64,000 nt of DNA from Hibiscus mutabilis (GCA_019671005.1 CM033745.1:39911834-39975833), one strand, 5' to 3'. Counted from the stretch's first letter, positions 35,337-48,420 are shown. Made by a program: numbers and translations. The notes: generated from the letters alone by a model not told the origin.

Positions 35337-36582
35337 CACGCCGGTACATCTCATGGCGCAGCGAAAAAAATATCCGTCGATTACCACCAGATATCCATGT
35401 ACGAGGAACGAATCGGGGTGAATAAAAGTTTTTTCAAAAAAGAATTAATGATTGTTGGATCTCTCGTTCCTTTATATATCCTTTGAAATCCTAATTCAAC
35501 TCATATTAGGATTTCAATATATATATAATATATATTAATATACATAATCCTCATTTAACTTTAATTAAGATTTCAAATATATATATTAAATATATATAAT
35601 CCCAATTCATATTTAATTAAGATTTCAATATATATTAATATATATAATCTCAATTCAACTAATTAAGATTACAATGTATATATATATAATCCCAATTTAA
35701 CTTAATTAGGATTTCAATATATATAATCCCAATTCAACTAATTAAGATTTCAATATATATTAATATATATAATCCCAATTTAACTTTAATTAGGATTTTA
35801 ATATATATATAATTTAAATCAAATTATATTATTTATATATTAAAAAAGTCATAATTATAATAACTATTTTCTTTTAATATTTATCCAATAGTTAAATTAT
35901 ATTTATATCATATATATATATATATTAATTTAATTAAATTCGTGTACAACAAATTTGTACATATATAATTCGTTTAATATATGTTCATTTCAATCTTGGT
36001 TGTGACCCTGTAGGTTCATGTAATATTACCAGTAAATATTAGAACATTTCTAATATTACAAACAATGAGTGACATCTAGAAATATGTCATTGTCACCTAA
36101 GTTACAAGAAATCATGATTCGAAATAACCTTTTGTCCTTTATATCTAGATTGGACATAAGTCATGGAACAATTACACTTGTATAGTCCATCTAATATTTC
36201 TTGATATCTTGAGTAGACTATTATAAATGAATAGCTATGATATCTCACATCAACTTATTTAAGCATGACCATGTATCTCACTCAATCAAGTGGCCTACGA
36301 TATTACTGCTATTATGTAAGAAAGGACAAATCCTATCTTGATCAACCATGTCCTACTATATAGATTGTGACATATCCAATATCAATCTTTATAGAGTAGT
36401 TAGTTACGATACACGTTTGACTGTATCAAAATATGTCACTCACGATGTTGAAATAATGATGATCTCAAGTTTGAGGATCATACATGTACTTATCACTATG
36501 AGAAATGTTGTGACTGTCACATAATAATCTAAGAAACATGCTCATAGCAGGTGAGTCCATTATGTCGTTCTCTAACACATAC
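35337..36582 (-). repeat. family X LTR fragment, inverted (unit 2)
   Basis: Duplicate of 29880-31123. The internal tandem array (35465-35810) differs from unit 1 in number and length of TA-rich spacers, showing slippage after duplication. Confidence 0.75.
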
Positions 36583-37057
36583 TGCAGCGACTAAAAAATA
36601 AGTAGATCCCACTTTTCTTAAAAAACTTTTCTTTTCGGGGGAATTTTGGAAAAAGCTCGTATTTAAAATCAAGATTTGGAGTCGCCATCGGTCACTTGGG
36701 TAAGGTAGACCGAACACTGAAAAAGTAAACCAGAGATGCACTAGATTCAAGAGTCGATTACGTGTGGGGAAGGTTTCCACCCCCACCACGCCCTTAAATC
36801 GGTACATAAGGGTTCATATCACATTTAACTAAGAAAAATGTAAGTTAAGATTAATATAATTGCTAATCCCTAAGTTCATGTATGCATGACAATATCAAAT
36901 AAATGACTCGCTATTTTCAATATTCGAAGAAAATGACGCCCGAATGACTCGGGACGATACTCTCATTTAGGAAACCGAAACATTAAGGCCTAAATCTAAA
37001 TGTTACAAGATAAATGCATGGACAATTTAAATATGTAAGATTAAACGTATTATAATG

Positions 37058-37091
<34 letters not shown>

Positions 37092-37095
37092 GTAC
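36583..37095 (-). repeat. Tat-type LTR fragment, inverted (unit 2)
   Basis: Duplicate of 31124-31625, ending in a longer (AT)n tract. Confidence 0.65.
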
Positions 37096-37258
37096 TAAAC
37101 TGTAGGGATGTAAAAAGCTGGCCCGACCCAAAAACCCGACTGAAACCTGCTCGAGTCAGAACCTGGTTTGACCCGAAGATGCGATCTCCCGAAATTGATC
37201 TATAACCGATTATTGGTGACCCGAACCCAAGTTGGACCTGTTACTGTAGTAACCGAAC

Positions 37259-38502
37259 TGGAAAAACCTATATTCGATTTTGATATAACAAATAGTTTAA
37301 GGACCAAATTGTAGAAGTAAATAAACTTTTAAGTACTCAAAAGTCTCACAAAAATGACAAGGATTTGAACCAAAATTGTTTCTAAGTCAAAAACCTTAAA
37401 CCTAAAATATTTTCTAAGTGTCTCAAAGACAAATTCTTCAAATACGTCCAAGCGTTTCGATACAGTTTTTCACTACTAGAAATTGTTAATCATCAAATCA
37501 TACTGATACAGTTGTCCCCATATCGATACGACCTTCATCTAGGTTTTAATATTTTCTTTAGTGTACCGATACAGACTTCACCGAATATATACGTTACTTC
37601 AGATTTTTCAAATCTTTTCACTAAATGAAGTTACCATTATCCTTGTCAGTTATTGGAATCAATAAATTCAAAAAGTGGTTTACCCATACCGATACGGCCC
37701 CTAGGCGTGTCGATGCATTTTTTCAACTCAAATTTTAATGAGCAAAGTCCGTACCGATACGGCATATCCTTATCGATACGCCCCTGATTTTACATTGAGT
37801 TTGTTTCGATACGCTTCCACACGTATCGATACGCCTCTGCTTTTATATACACAATGGCTCTTTTTTTGACAGGTACCGATATGTGTCTTCGTGTACCAAT
37901 ACAGTTGGTCACCTAACAACATTTATTGCGGGAAAAAGAGTCCCTGATGGCTCTATTGATGACCTTAACCACCTAAACAGTTAGAAATCAATGAAGGGGT
38001 ATAAAATCAAGTCTCTAAAGCTGCTGCAATAATGATTGAACATCAATTGAACAAGTCTAAAGCATTCAAGAAAAATCCAACCACTTTTGAGCTTTTAGAG
38101 TCAAACCCTTGTACCCAACTTGTGTAATCTTCATTGTAATTCTTTATTTAAAGTTTGGGGAGTGTACATTTGTATTTGGGCAAATCATCTACCTATTGAG
38201 AGGTTAAATTTTCATTTGCCACAACTTCTTGTAAAAGAGTGATCTTGATCAAGCTTTGGGTAGAAAGCTTGATCGATTTGTAACGGTTTCCTCCGAAGCC
38301 TAGAAAAGGGGACAAATTCTTTAGTGAATTGTTTGAAATCCTTAGTGGGAAGATAAGGTAGTGGATGTAGAGCTTGTTAGAAGCTTGAACTACTCTAAAA
38401 TCATTGTGTCTCTTTTTTTATCATTCATTTTTCTTCCCTACAATTTTTTAATTGCTAATTCACCCATTTTTAGCTATTTTCTATCGACTGATCATCTTAA
38501 CA
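37259..38502 (+). repeat. Sirevirus 5' LTR (unit 2), 1244 bp
   Basis: Starts TGGAAAAACCTATATTC (the third base T has become G with an added A) and ends CATCTTAACA. Nearly identical to 31787-33032; clearly more diverged from the 3' LTR. Confidence 0.9.
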
Positions 38503-38587
38503 GTTGGTATCAGAGTCTAACTCATTGAGGGATTAACATCCACTTGAGACGTTCTTAGAAGTGATCCAATAAATCAACAATCAAGCC

Positions 38588-40240
38588 ATGACGTCTACCT
38601 CCAGCCAAAACCTATACGAGTCGCAATCGATCACCAAACCACAATTCTTTAATGGGGGACAACTACACATATTGGAAGTTTCAGACGAGACTATTCATCA
38701 AATCCAATGATTACCTCATTTGGGATGTAATCGAAGATGGACCATCCATTCCAATAAAGCAAGAATGAGATAGGCAAGTTCCTAAGGCCAAGCAAAAAAA
38801 TGACAAATGAAGAAATAAGAAAGCTTCAAGTGAACGACAAGGCATTGGACATGTTCTTTTGTGCACTTGGACCGGATATGTACTTGAAGATGTCTTTGTG
38901 TACAAGTGCAAAGGAGGTGTGGGACACGCTCGAGACCACCTATAAGGGCACCAACGATGTAAAGAAGACCAAGATTGGACTCCTCAACTTGAGCTACGAG
39001 AATTTCAAGATGGAGCCCAATGAGAATGTCACAAAGATGTTCGATTATTTCTCTGCTATCGTCAATGTTCTCAAAGGCTTCAAAAAAGTCATCCCTAAAG
39101 ACAAGCTTGTCTGAAAACTCCTCTATTCTCTTCTCGAGTCTTGGGATGGGAAGAGAACTGCTATCATCAAGGCAAAGGATTTGAAGACTTTGAAGCTTTG
39201 ATGCTCTTATGGGTTCTCTTCTTACTCATGAGATCATGAAGCAAGGTAGAGAAGAAGATAGAGAAGAAAGAGGTAGAGAAGAAGAAAATTGGAATTACTC
39301 TAAAAGATTCATAAGAAGAGTGATTCAAGTGAGGAGAAAGATAAGGAGATGACTATGCTAGCAAAAAAATTCACTCGGTTCATGAAGTCTAACTAGGGAA
39401 GAAAGTACAATAGAAGATGAGACTTCAAGAACAAGAACAAGAACAAAGAGGATGAGCAAGATCAACTCGTATGCTTTGGGTGTAAAAAGCCGGGGCACAT
39501 TTGAACCGATTGCCCTCAACTCAAAAGGAAGAGCTTCGAGAAGAAGAATAAGCTCAAGGCAACGTTGCTACTTGGAGTGATGAGGAATCATCAGATGAAG
39601 ATGAGCAAGAAGTTGCCAACCTTTGCCTCATGGCTTTTGAGGATGATCCAAAGGTAACCTCTAACTCATCGTCTTTTGATTTTACTTTCTATGAGCTCCA
39701 AGAAGCTTAGGATAAGCTTCAAGAGGTTTATGTCGAGTTGGTAGAGAAATTTAAAGAATTAATTTTGAAAAACAAGAAAACAATTTCCGATTTGAAAAAA
39801 TAAAATGATTCTTTATCCAAAACGAACTCTAAACTTGAAAAGAAGGTTCTAGATTTTACAAGAAAATCAAAAATATTTTGAAAAAGAAAATATTGATTTG
39901 AACAACCTTCTTTCCGAGTTTCATGATCATTACCACAAGGAGGTGAATGATCTCAAAGCTTCTTTGAAAAAGTTGGGAAATCTAATTTTGAGAAAGGTTA
40001 ATCTTCAAAACCTAACTATGTAAAAAGAAACTTTGGTAACCACAAACAAAGAGGCTTCCAAAGGTCCTTTAGAGGTAAAAGAATTAGAAGTGTTTGGGTT
40101 CCTAAGGAACTAGTTGCTTCTAATAATATTCATGCCATTGCTTTTTGGAATCCCAAGGGAATCAAGTTTTTTAGAGCTAATACTCATGGACCCAAAATGA
40201 TTTAGGTACCAAAAACCAAGGCTTAATTCTTTGTTTATAG
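38588..40240 (+). pseudogene. Sirevirus gag
   Basis: Start at 38588 (MTSTSSQNLYESQ). One extra G in the GGGGG run near 38655 shifts the frame. The capsid part is open at 38800-39114 (VWDTLETTYKGTNDVKKTKI). The nucleocapsid CCHC zinc knuckle at about 39472-39522 reads CFGCKKPGHI-stop-TDC, so a stop (W-like position) interrupts it. 39700-39990 encodes lysine/glutamate-rich, coiled-coil-like text (VELVEKFKELILKNKKTISD). Gag would form the particle that packages RNA. Multiple stops; dead. Confidence 0.8.
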
Positions 40241-40249
40241 GGGGAGCAT

Positions 40250-41500
40250 TGCTACAAGGCCAAAGCTACATGTGCAAACTCATGGTACCTTGATAGTGGA
40301 TGCTCAAGACACATGACTGATGACAAGAGTAGATTCTTGGAGCTAAAGCCAAAAGGTGGAGGAGTAGTGACATTTGGTGACAACTCCAAAGGCCACATTA
40401 AAGGAATTGGTTCCATTAGTAATCACTCTTCTATTTTCATTGATAATGTTTTATATGTCAATGATCTAAAACACAATTTATTGAGCATTAGTCAATTGTG
40501 TGATAAAGGTTTTAATGTTCTATTTGATGTAAATGGTTGCAAAATCTTGAACATTGAAACAAACAAAATAGTGCTCATTGGTCATCGTATAGGAAACATT
40601 TACATGGTGCATTTAGATGACATTCATATTCAAATGCATGTTTTGTTGTAAAAGATGAACATGACTAATGGCTATGACATATAAAACTAGGGCATGCAAG
40701 CATGAGTGTTTTATAAAAATTGGTTTCAAAAGATCTAGTAAGAGGTTTGCCTAAAATAAAGTTTTCACTTGAAAAATTTGTTATAGATGTGCAAAAGGAA
40801 AACATAAAAGAGTTTCTTTTAAACCTATTAATGATGTTTTTACTAGTAGAATTTTACAATTAATCCATATGGATCTCTTTGGTCCTATTAGAATTATGAG
40901 CTTGGGTGGAAAATCATATGCATTTGTTTTAGTAAATGATTACTCTAGATACACTTGATTTCTATTTTTAAGTACCAAGGATGAGGCTTTATAAAAGTTC
41001 ATCACATTTTTAAAAATTACTCAAAATGATGCTGGTCAAAATATTTCTTACATTAGAAGTGACCATGTAACTAAATTTCAAAATCTAGGTTTTGAGAATT
41101 CTTGTAACTCAAATGGTATAAGCCATAATTTTTTCGCTCCTCGCACTTCTCAACAAAATGGGGTAGTTGAGAGAAAAAACTGAACTTTAGAAGAAATGGT
41201 TAGAACCATGCTTTGTGAAAATAATTTGCTTATGTATTTTTGGGCAAAAGCCACTAATACGGCTTGTTATATTGTAAATCGAGTAATGATTAGGCCAATT
41301 TTAAAGAAAACCCCTTATGAGATTTTAAAATCCAAAAAAGCCTAACATTAGCTATTTTCACCCATTTGGTTGTAAATATTTTGTTTTGAACAATGGAAAA
41401 GAAAATTTAGGCAAATTGATGCTAAAAGTGATGAAGCTATTTTCTTAGGATATTCTTTAAACTCTAAAGCCTATCGTGTATTTAATAAAAGAACCCTAGT
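40250..41500 (+). pseudogene. Sirevirus protease and integrase
   Basis: Aspartic protease motif WYLDSGCSRHM, with the catalytic D at 40292-40294, then KGIGSISNH and LYVNDLKHNLLSISQLCDKG. The pre-integrase zinc region (LGHASMSVL ... CAKGKHKRVSF) contains stops at about 40667 and 40714. Integrase core: HMDLFGP (first D), SDHVTKF (second D) and NGVVERKN (E), followed by GKENLG-type C-terminal text. At least five stop codons or frameshifts are visible. Order protease-integrase-RT is diagnostic of copia. Confidence 0.85.
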
Positions 41501-43103
41501 TGTTGAAGAGTCAATACATGTGGTTTTTGATGATAACTTCCTTCCGAGGAAGGACTCTTGTGATGATGATGATGATGTAAGAACTTTTGATGCCATTGAT
41601 GGAGGACAAACATCAAAGGTGAATGAAGCTCCAACCAAAGAAGAAGAAGCACAAGATTTGCCTCTAGAAGCCTTGAAGGACATGTCTCTAGAGGAAAAGG
41701 AAGTGAGCTACCCAAGGGAGTTCAACTATGTCGAAGGTGGTGAGATTTTGGGTGATCCATCCAAAGGGGTAACCACTAGATCTTCTCTTAGAAATGCTTG
41801 TAATGCTGCATTTATCTCATGCATAGAGCCTAAAAATATCAAAGAATCATTAAATGTTGATTATTGGATATTGGCTATGCAAGAAAAGTTAAATCAATTT
41901 GAAAGAAGTCATGTATGGACATTAGTTGATAGTCCTAGTAATAAATCTACCATAGGAACTAAATGGGTTTTTGGAAACAAACTAGATGAGAGTGGTAACA
42001 TAGTGAGGAACAAGGCTATACTTGTTACTCAAGGTTACACTCAAGAAGAAGGAATCGATTTTGATGAAACCTATGCACCCGTAACTAGAATGAAAGCTAT
42101 TAGGATGCTTCTTGCATTTGCATGTTATCATGAATTCAAGCTTTTTCAAATGGAAGATAAAAGTGCTTTCTAAATGGTTTTATTAATGAAAAGGTGTATG
42201 TAGAACAACCACATAGGGGTTTGAAGATCCAAAATACCCAAACCATGTTTTTAAACTTTCTAAAGCTTTATATGGTTTGAAACAAGCTCCTAGAGCTTGG
42301 TATGAAAGATTGTCAAGTTTTCCAATTGAAAAAGGTTTTAACAAAGGAAAAGTGGATACTACACTCTTTATTAAAAGAAATGGCAAAGACATTTTAGTAG
42401 TTCAAATTTATGTTGATGATATAATTTTTGGTTCTACTAATGAGTTGTTTTGCCAAGAGTTTGCTAAGTTAATACAATATTAGTATGAGATGAGCATGAT
42501 TGGGGAGCTCTCATTCTTTTTTAGACTCCAAATGAAGAAAATGAAGGATGACATCTTCATCAATCAAGCAAAGTACATCAAGGATATGCTCATGATGTTT
42601 GGGTTGGAGAATGTGAAACCTCATGCCACACCAATGAGCTCCTCTACAAAGCTTGGCAAAGATGAAGAAGGTAAGTGTGTTGATTTAAAGCTTTATCGCT
42701 CTATGATTGGATCTTTTCTTTATCTTACCGCAAGTAGACCCAACATTATGATTAGTATTTGCTTGTGTGCTAGATTTCAAGCTAGTCCTAGAGAATCACA
42801 CCTTATAGCCGTTAAGAGAATCTTTAGATACCTTAGAGACATACCTTGTTTAGGCTTTTTTTTATCCTAGAGATTTCTCCTTTGATTTACATGCTTTCTC
42901 AGATGCAGATTATAGAGGTTGTAAGATAGGTAAAAAAGTACCTCCGGTACTTGTCATTTCCTAGCTAGTATGCTCATATCTTGGTTCTCTAAGAAATAAA
43001 ATAGTGTAGCCTTATCTACCGCCGAAGCGGAATATATATTGGCCGGAAGTTGTTGTTCTCAAGTTCTTTGGATGAAGCAATAACTTTTAGATTATGGAAT
43101 TGA
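41501..43103 (+). pseudogene. Sirevirus reverse transcriptase and N-terminal RNase H
   Basis: Open from about 41520 through an acidic linker (RKDSCDDDDDVRTFD) to RT motifs WILAMQEKLNQFERS, NKLDESGNIVRNKA, GIDFDETYAPVTRM and KLFQMEDKSAF. A one-base deletion breaks the frame at about 42172. It then resumes with QAPRAWYERL, and YVDD is intact at 42409-42420. A stop at 42481 follows, then GELSFFFRLQMKKM and the RNase H start (FSDADYRGCK). The frame is cut at 43103 by the T3 solo LTR. Confidence 0.85.
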
Positions 43104-46026
43104 TGTAACACCCCCTTCTGGTCTGGTAGAAAACCGGGTCATAAAGCGTTATTAAAAAAACATATTAGGAAATCAGAAGCTTACTTGAAGTTAGAAATTT
43201 ATTCGGAAGTTCTAATATTCTTATTTAAGGCTTAGTGAACCTAATTATCAATTATTGACTCAATATGGGGTTAATTTTAAAATTTTACAAACTTAGGGAC
43301 TAAATTGCAAATTTCATAAATTATTGATCCTAATCCAAATTCTTTATTACCAACTTGTAATTAAACTTACCAATTATTAATCTGTGAAGTTTTACTACTA
43401 TCGGATATCGTTAACCTAATCAATTAGTCCGTATAGTTACTAGTGGCCAATTTGTATACTGTCTGAATTCTGTTTTTATGCCTTATAACAGATTTAACTA
43501 ACACCGTATCGATACCCTAAGGGCCGTATCGATACGCTAAGCCTAATTTCAGATTTCCAAATTTAAAGGATGTCAAACCCGTACCGATATAGCTAATCCC
43601 ATATCGATACACGTTTACCGCATTGACCCCGTACCGATACGCTCTAAGACCGTATCGATACCATTTTTCAACCCAAATTCTAGTGACCAATTTCTGTACC
43701 GATACGCCCTAGTTGTATCGATACGCCTTGTTCCTTAAGTCAAATTTATGCCTAACCGTACCGATACACCATCACCTATATCGATACGCTCTGACCTGTA
43801 ATGACAGAATCTTGCTGGTTTTTAATCGATTTACCTAATCAAACTTTATTCAAATTTTACCAAAAATCCTAAAAACAATATTTCTAATCGTGTCTAAAAT
43901 TTCAAGGCATTTCGAATTTGTTTACCAAGGTTTTGCCAATTAGTGCATTTAGGCTCATTTTAGCTAGTTTACCAAGTCCAAAACATACCATTATAACATA
44001 CAATGCCTAGGTACTATTATGCTTGCACAACCACATTAGAATAAGCTATTACAACGCGTTTAAAACTTATGCCACCTTACTAGGAGTTCGAAACAAAAGT
44101 AGACATACATATGGTAGTGGAGTGACTTATAATCGCAAATTACATTATCGATGTCCGAAAAGCTTTAGGATCCTGAAATGCATGAGACACACATATGTTA
44201 GGCTTACATAGCCTAGTGAGGTAGTCATAACAACATAAGCAATAACAATACATGAATGACATGCTATGGACATGAATGGCATATTGGCATACTTAATTAT
44301 CATAATCGTATTCTTTTAATCACAAGGTCTCATGCTTAGGCCATTTATCATAATTGTACATAATCATAATGAAGCTTATAAACATTTAAATTCCCTTGGA
44401 CAATGTAACAAGTGGATATGTGGATTCCCCTTTACACCACACATGTATCAGAAAATAGGCCGTAGCCACATATAATAGAAAATAGGTCGTGGCCTTGAGC
44501 CGTAGCTCCAGATAGTATCCCTTACACAATCCATCCTTATCTCCCCCACATATAGGCCGTAGCTTCGGACCATAGTCCAATCCCTTACTTATACGAGCTC
44601 AAATAACCTAATGGCATGCCAATTGTATCCAAAACTCACAAATGTCCAAGGTTACACATATTTCATTATATAACTTACCTTTATGCCCGTAGGCCATAGC
44701 ATATCAGAATCAAAATTGAGTCTTAGCTCCATATAACGAAACATATCATAAACTTATCATATCATAGCATATTCATATCAAATTTAGCATATCATATCAT
44801 ACTTTACTTATAACAATCTCACATGTAACATGTCTCGATCATTACGTATTTGTTTGTAAAACATCAACCATATCAAAGGCTTACCATGCTCATCCTTAGC
44901 ATCCACACGAACATTACTATACTTGAGCCTTTAGCAAGATACATATTAACATGAAAATCACAAATCAAATGCAACGGGATGGCTCCGTGCCGATCCCTTG
45001 ACACGACTACACTCACCTTGACTACGGGATTCTTGGATTACAATTCCGTTGTGCCTAGCTTCCTTTAGAGATGACAAGGGATTCTTCTCCACTATTTGAG
45101 CTAGCATAAATTTATGAGTTACATTAGAATTCGACCTAAAGATTCGAAAACATATTTCAAGCTTACCAGAACTTACAGGCAACATCGGAATATCGAAGTT
45201 AACTCCCTATTTCATGGGTTTCCCTTTGAACATAGAAAACCTACTTTCGAAATTAAACCTCAACAAATGATGGAATCAAAAAATCGATATAAGGATTTTA
45301 CTCACCGAGTCGTAGGCTTTCAAATGAAGTATCGAGGTTGAACAAAGGACAAATATGGAACTAAGGTGCTTGCTTAAGCTTGAGCTTGAAGATGGAAATG
45401 GAGGTGTGAGTTTATTCAAAGCAAAGGTATAGTTTTTAGTTCCAGAAGAACATAGCAAGGAAGAAAGCTTTCTTTCTTTAAGAATTCCTAAGAGCCAACC
45501 TTAATTATTTCCCACCTATATAGCAACCAATAGGAAGCTTACCATTCCCCAAGGGTTTGCTAAACCCAATTAAATCACTTTTCTTCCTATCATTCAATTG
45601 TCAATTGGATGATAATTAGTCATCTCTTCTGATGACTTTCACGTGGGGAAGGCCAAGCAAGGAGGTGAGTAGGCACCTTGCTTCAATTTACTCTAATTTG
45701 GGCTTCAAATAGATTCAAAATAGGGGACCCGTATTGATACGCTTATGGCCGTATCAATATGCTCATGCTAAAATAGGTAAGTTAGTTATTGGCAGTTGGG
45801 CCGTATTGATACTAGATTAACTGTATCGATACGTCTTACTCAAAACTTGTATTTTGGCTTGGAACTTCATACAAGAAATATTTAAACTATTCAAATGGGA
45901 CCAAGATGTGATTTCATTATAAAGGAAGGTTACAAAGGTCAACTATTATAAAATTTTGCACATCAGATTCAAAATTTCCAGTCATCGGAACCAAATTCCG
46001 ACTAGGCCAGTTTTAGGGATGTGACA
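43104..46026. mobile_element. solo LTR, 2923 bp, family T3 (copy 2)
   Basis: Starts TGTAACACCCCC and ends GGATGTGACA, flanked by the perfect 5-bp duplication ATTGA (43099-43103, 46027-46031). It interrupts the Sirevirus RNase H codons for 'DYGID'. 43500-43800 holds the densest cluster of GTATCGATAC pairs in the window, with more at 45735-45835. The short open frames inside show no protein features. Confidence 0.9.
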
Positions 46027-46280
46027 ATTGATGTACTTACATCCCTCTTAAGTGTGACAACACTAGTGCTATATATCTCACTAAGAATCTTATCCAACAT
46101 TCTAGAACCAAGCACATAGAAATAAGACATCATTTCATTAGAGATTATGTCTTGAAAAATGTTGTAGTTCTAGAATATGTAGAAACCTTGAATCAACTAG
46201 CAGATATTTCTACCAAACCATTAGATAAAGAGCGCTTTTGGTCTCTTAGGAGAGAGTTAGGTATAACTAGCATTTCTTGA
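46027..46280 (+). pseudogene. Sirevirus RNase H, C-terminal part
   Basis: Continuation after the T3 insertion: with one frame shift it reads CDNTSAIYLTKNLIQHSRTK, then IRHHFIRDYVLKN, LNQLADISTKPLDKERFW, with stop TGA at 46278-46280. It matches 1773-2211 on the other strand. Confidence 0.85.
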
Positions 46281-47234
46281 CCTTTAGAGTCCTTTTTGGT
46301 CTTAAAATGTGCTTGAATTTGATTGATTGTCATGCTTATGTGCTTTTACTCCTATATACATCTATGGTTGTTTCTAGGGGGAGTATGTATCTATTATAGT
46401 CCATACATGTTGATCATACATCATACACATGCATTTTGATTTGAGTAAAATTGAATTTTTGAGCTTTTTTTTTTACCAAAAATGACATTTCTGGCACAAT
46501 CATATCGATACGGTGTATAGCGTATCGATACAGGTTCTTGAATGTATTTCTATACAATTTTGACCTGTACTGATACGGTATCGCGTATCGAAACGGTTAA
46601 TAACCATTTTCGGACAGTGTTTCGATACGCCACGTGGTGTATCGGTACGCACCGCCGTTGGGAGTTTAAATGGGCATTAAAGAGCAAATTTCACTTTAAT
46701 TCAAACACCCATTTTTTCTCCTAAAACCCTAATATTAAAATCCTTATAAAAACCTCTCAAATCCCTCTATTTTCTTCATACAACTCTTCAAATTCTTTGA
46801 GGTTTTTGGGTTTCTCATCAAACCCTACCAAAAGCATCAAGTTTGGTGCATCATCATCTCATTATTCATCCTTAATCTCATATTCAAGGTATAAACTTAC
46901 TTTCTTTTCTCTTTATTTTCACTCATATTTATACTTTGTTTTTGTTTCAAATTTATGTATTTATCATGTATATAACATGTTTTTCAAAGATTTTGTAAAA
47001 AAAACTTTTTAAAAACTGAAAATTTTTATTCGAATATAAATTTATATCGTATATTTTTCAACACTGTTTTTCAATTTTTATTTTACCAAAAATTCTTTTT
47101 ATACTTGTATATGTTTTTAAACTATACAATATAGGCTTTTATCAATACCTTGATCATTGGATTATTCTTTGGATCGAATGTGATGATTTATGCATACACT
47201 TTTTTGTGGTTTGATTTGATTTTAGGTTTTTGTA
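46281..47234 (+). other. pol-ORF3 spacer of the plus-strand Sirevirus
   Basis: Non-coding. 46500-46650 carries motif copies (for example GCGTATCGATACAGG). 46730-47100 is a T-rich leader-like stretch that could contain a promoter or intron for ORF3, but no signal decides this. Confidence 0.5.
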
Positions 47235-48420
47235 ATGGCACCTAAGAAACGTGCAAGAAAAGAAATTGCCTCTAGTTCCAATCCTCCAAATCCAGTTTCG
47301 AAACCAATGGTAACAAACCAAACTTAACCCATATTCTTCAAAAGTGTTTTGATATCCCAAAATATGCCAATGGCATTAAACGTTTTAAAATCTTTCAAAG
47401 TTACAAAATCCAACGTGAGCGCGTCGTTTTGACCCATTTTTTATCTTTCGAAAGATTTCAATTCAAATATCTTGGGCTTATTCAAGGATAGAAGTTTATG
47501 CAATTTTTAGGTTTACCCGGGATTTTATACCGCAACCTTGTTTTGGTTTTTTATTCAAATGCCCGATGTATTTATAACCAGGAGAAAACCGAAGTTGTTG
47601 CGGTTCAATCATACCTTATGGGAAAAGAATTTCAAATTGATTCAACAACTTTAGCTAATGTTTTTGGGTTTGAGGATAATGGGATTGATGATGAGGATTC
47701 CTTGGGACATGTCCTTGGTGGTTCCGTGACCGTTCTTGACGCTTAAGACTGCATCCTTCACCTCATGATCACTTGGTGGTTTCGCCCATCCGTGGAAAAT
47801 TCTCAACGATCCGTCAAGTCGACAATTTTTGGATTTGATGCTTTCGTGGTGGTAAATGTCCGAACCTAGCTCAAATCATGTTTGAGGAAATTGTCTATCT
47901 TATGCAACATCGCCACACCATCCTTGTTTCATCCTTCACTTATGGCACTGTCCTAAGCTACTTGTTCCACAAGTTGGAGATCTATTGCTCACATGATCTT
48001 GCCGAGCCTCTCACCAAGACTATCGACAAGCATTCTCTCCATCGTTGTAAGTTTACTTATTATAATAGAGAGTGAATTCGTATTGCTGATCTTCTTCAAG
48101 ACGCTCAACCCGTTTCAGTGGCTCCTCAAGCTCTGGTGGCCCAAACTAATCTTGATGCTCTCATGACCTATCTCAACGAGCAATTCACTTTCTTAGGCAC
48201 AAATATTGCTTCATTGGATACAACCTTGACATTTGGGTTTGCCGCGATCGACACTCGTTTCACATCCTTGGAGGAGAGAGTTCTAGCCATTGAAAATCGC
48301 CAAGCTTCTATGGATATTTCTCTTACATCTTTTCATGGCGAATGGTGTCAATCTCATGGAACACATGCCCATGATGAAGATGAAGATGAAGATGATGAAG
48401 ATGATGAGGATGATTCTTAG
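47235..48420 (+). pseudogene. Sirevirus ORF3 (transposon-protein-like domain, coiled coil, acidic tail)
   Basis: ATG at 47235 begins MAPKKRARKEIASSS, a basic stretch like a nuclear localisation signal. The central domain (47350-47746, by frame shift) reads RERVVLTHFLSFERFQFKYL, NLVLVFYSNARCIYNQ and SYLMGKEFQIDSTTL, resembling the plant putative transposon protein domain (recalled). 47878-48075 is open (FHKLEIYCSHDL). 48118-48420 encodes heptad-like text (LDTTLTFGFAAIDTRFTSLE, then RVLAIENRQASMD) and ends in a run of D and E. Stops separate the blocks. No signal peptide or membrane span is obvious, so it does not look like an envelope protein. Confidence 0.65.

Larger units (their letters stand above)
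33338..38808 (+). repeat. 5.46-kb direct tandem duplication, unit 2
   Basis: Second unit. It continues without a break into the rest of the Sirevirus. It differs from unit 1 by scattered substitutions, small indels and a longer (AT)n run (37060-37091 against about 31601-31618). Confidence 0.92.

Noticed and set aside
41471..41715. Minus-strand Ser/His-rich ORFs
   Set aside because: Antisense of the acidic integrase-RT linker of the Sirevirus.
43500..43800. Regularly spaced palindromes as a CRISPR-like array
   Set aside because: Plant nuclear context. The linkers are themselves conserved, spacing is about 20 bp, and the copies lie within LTRs.
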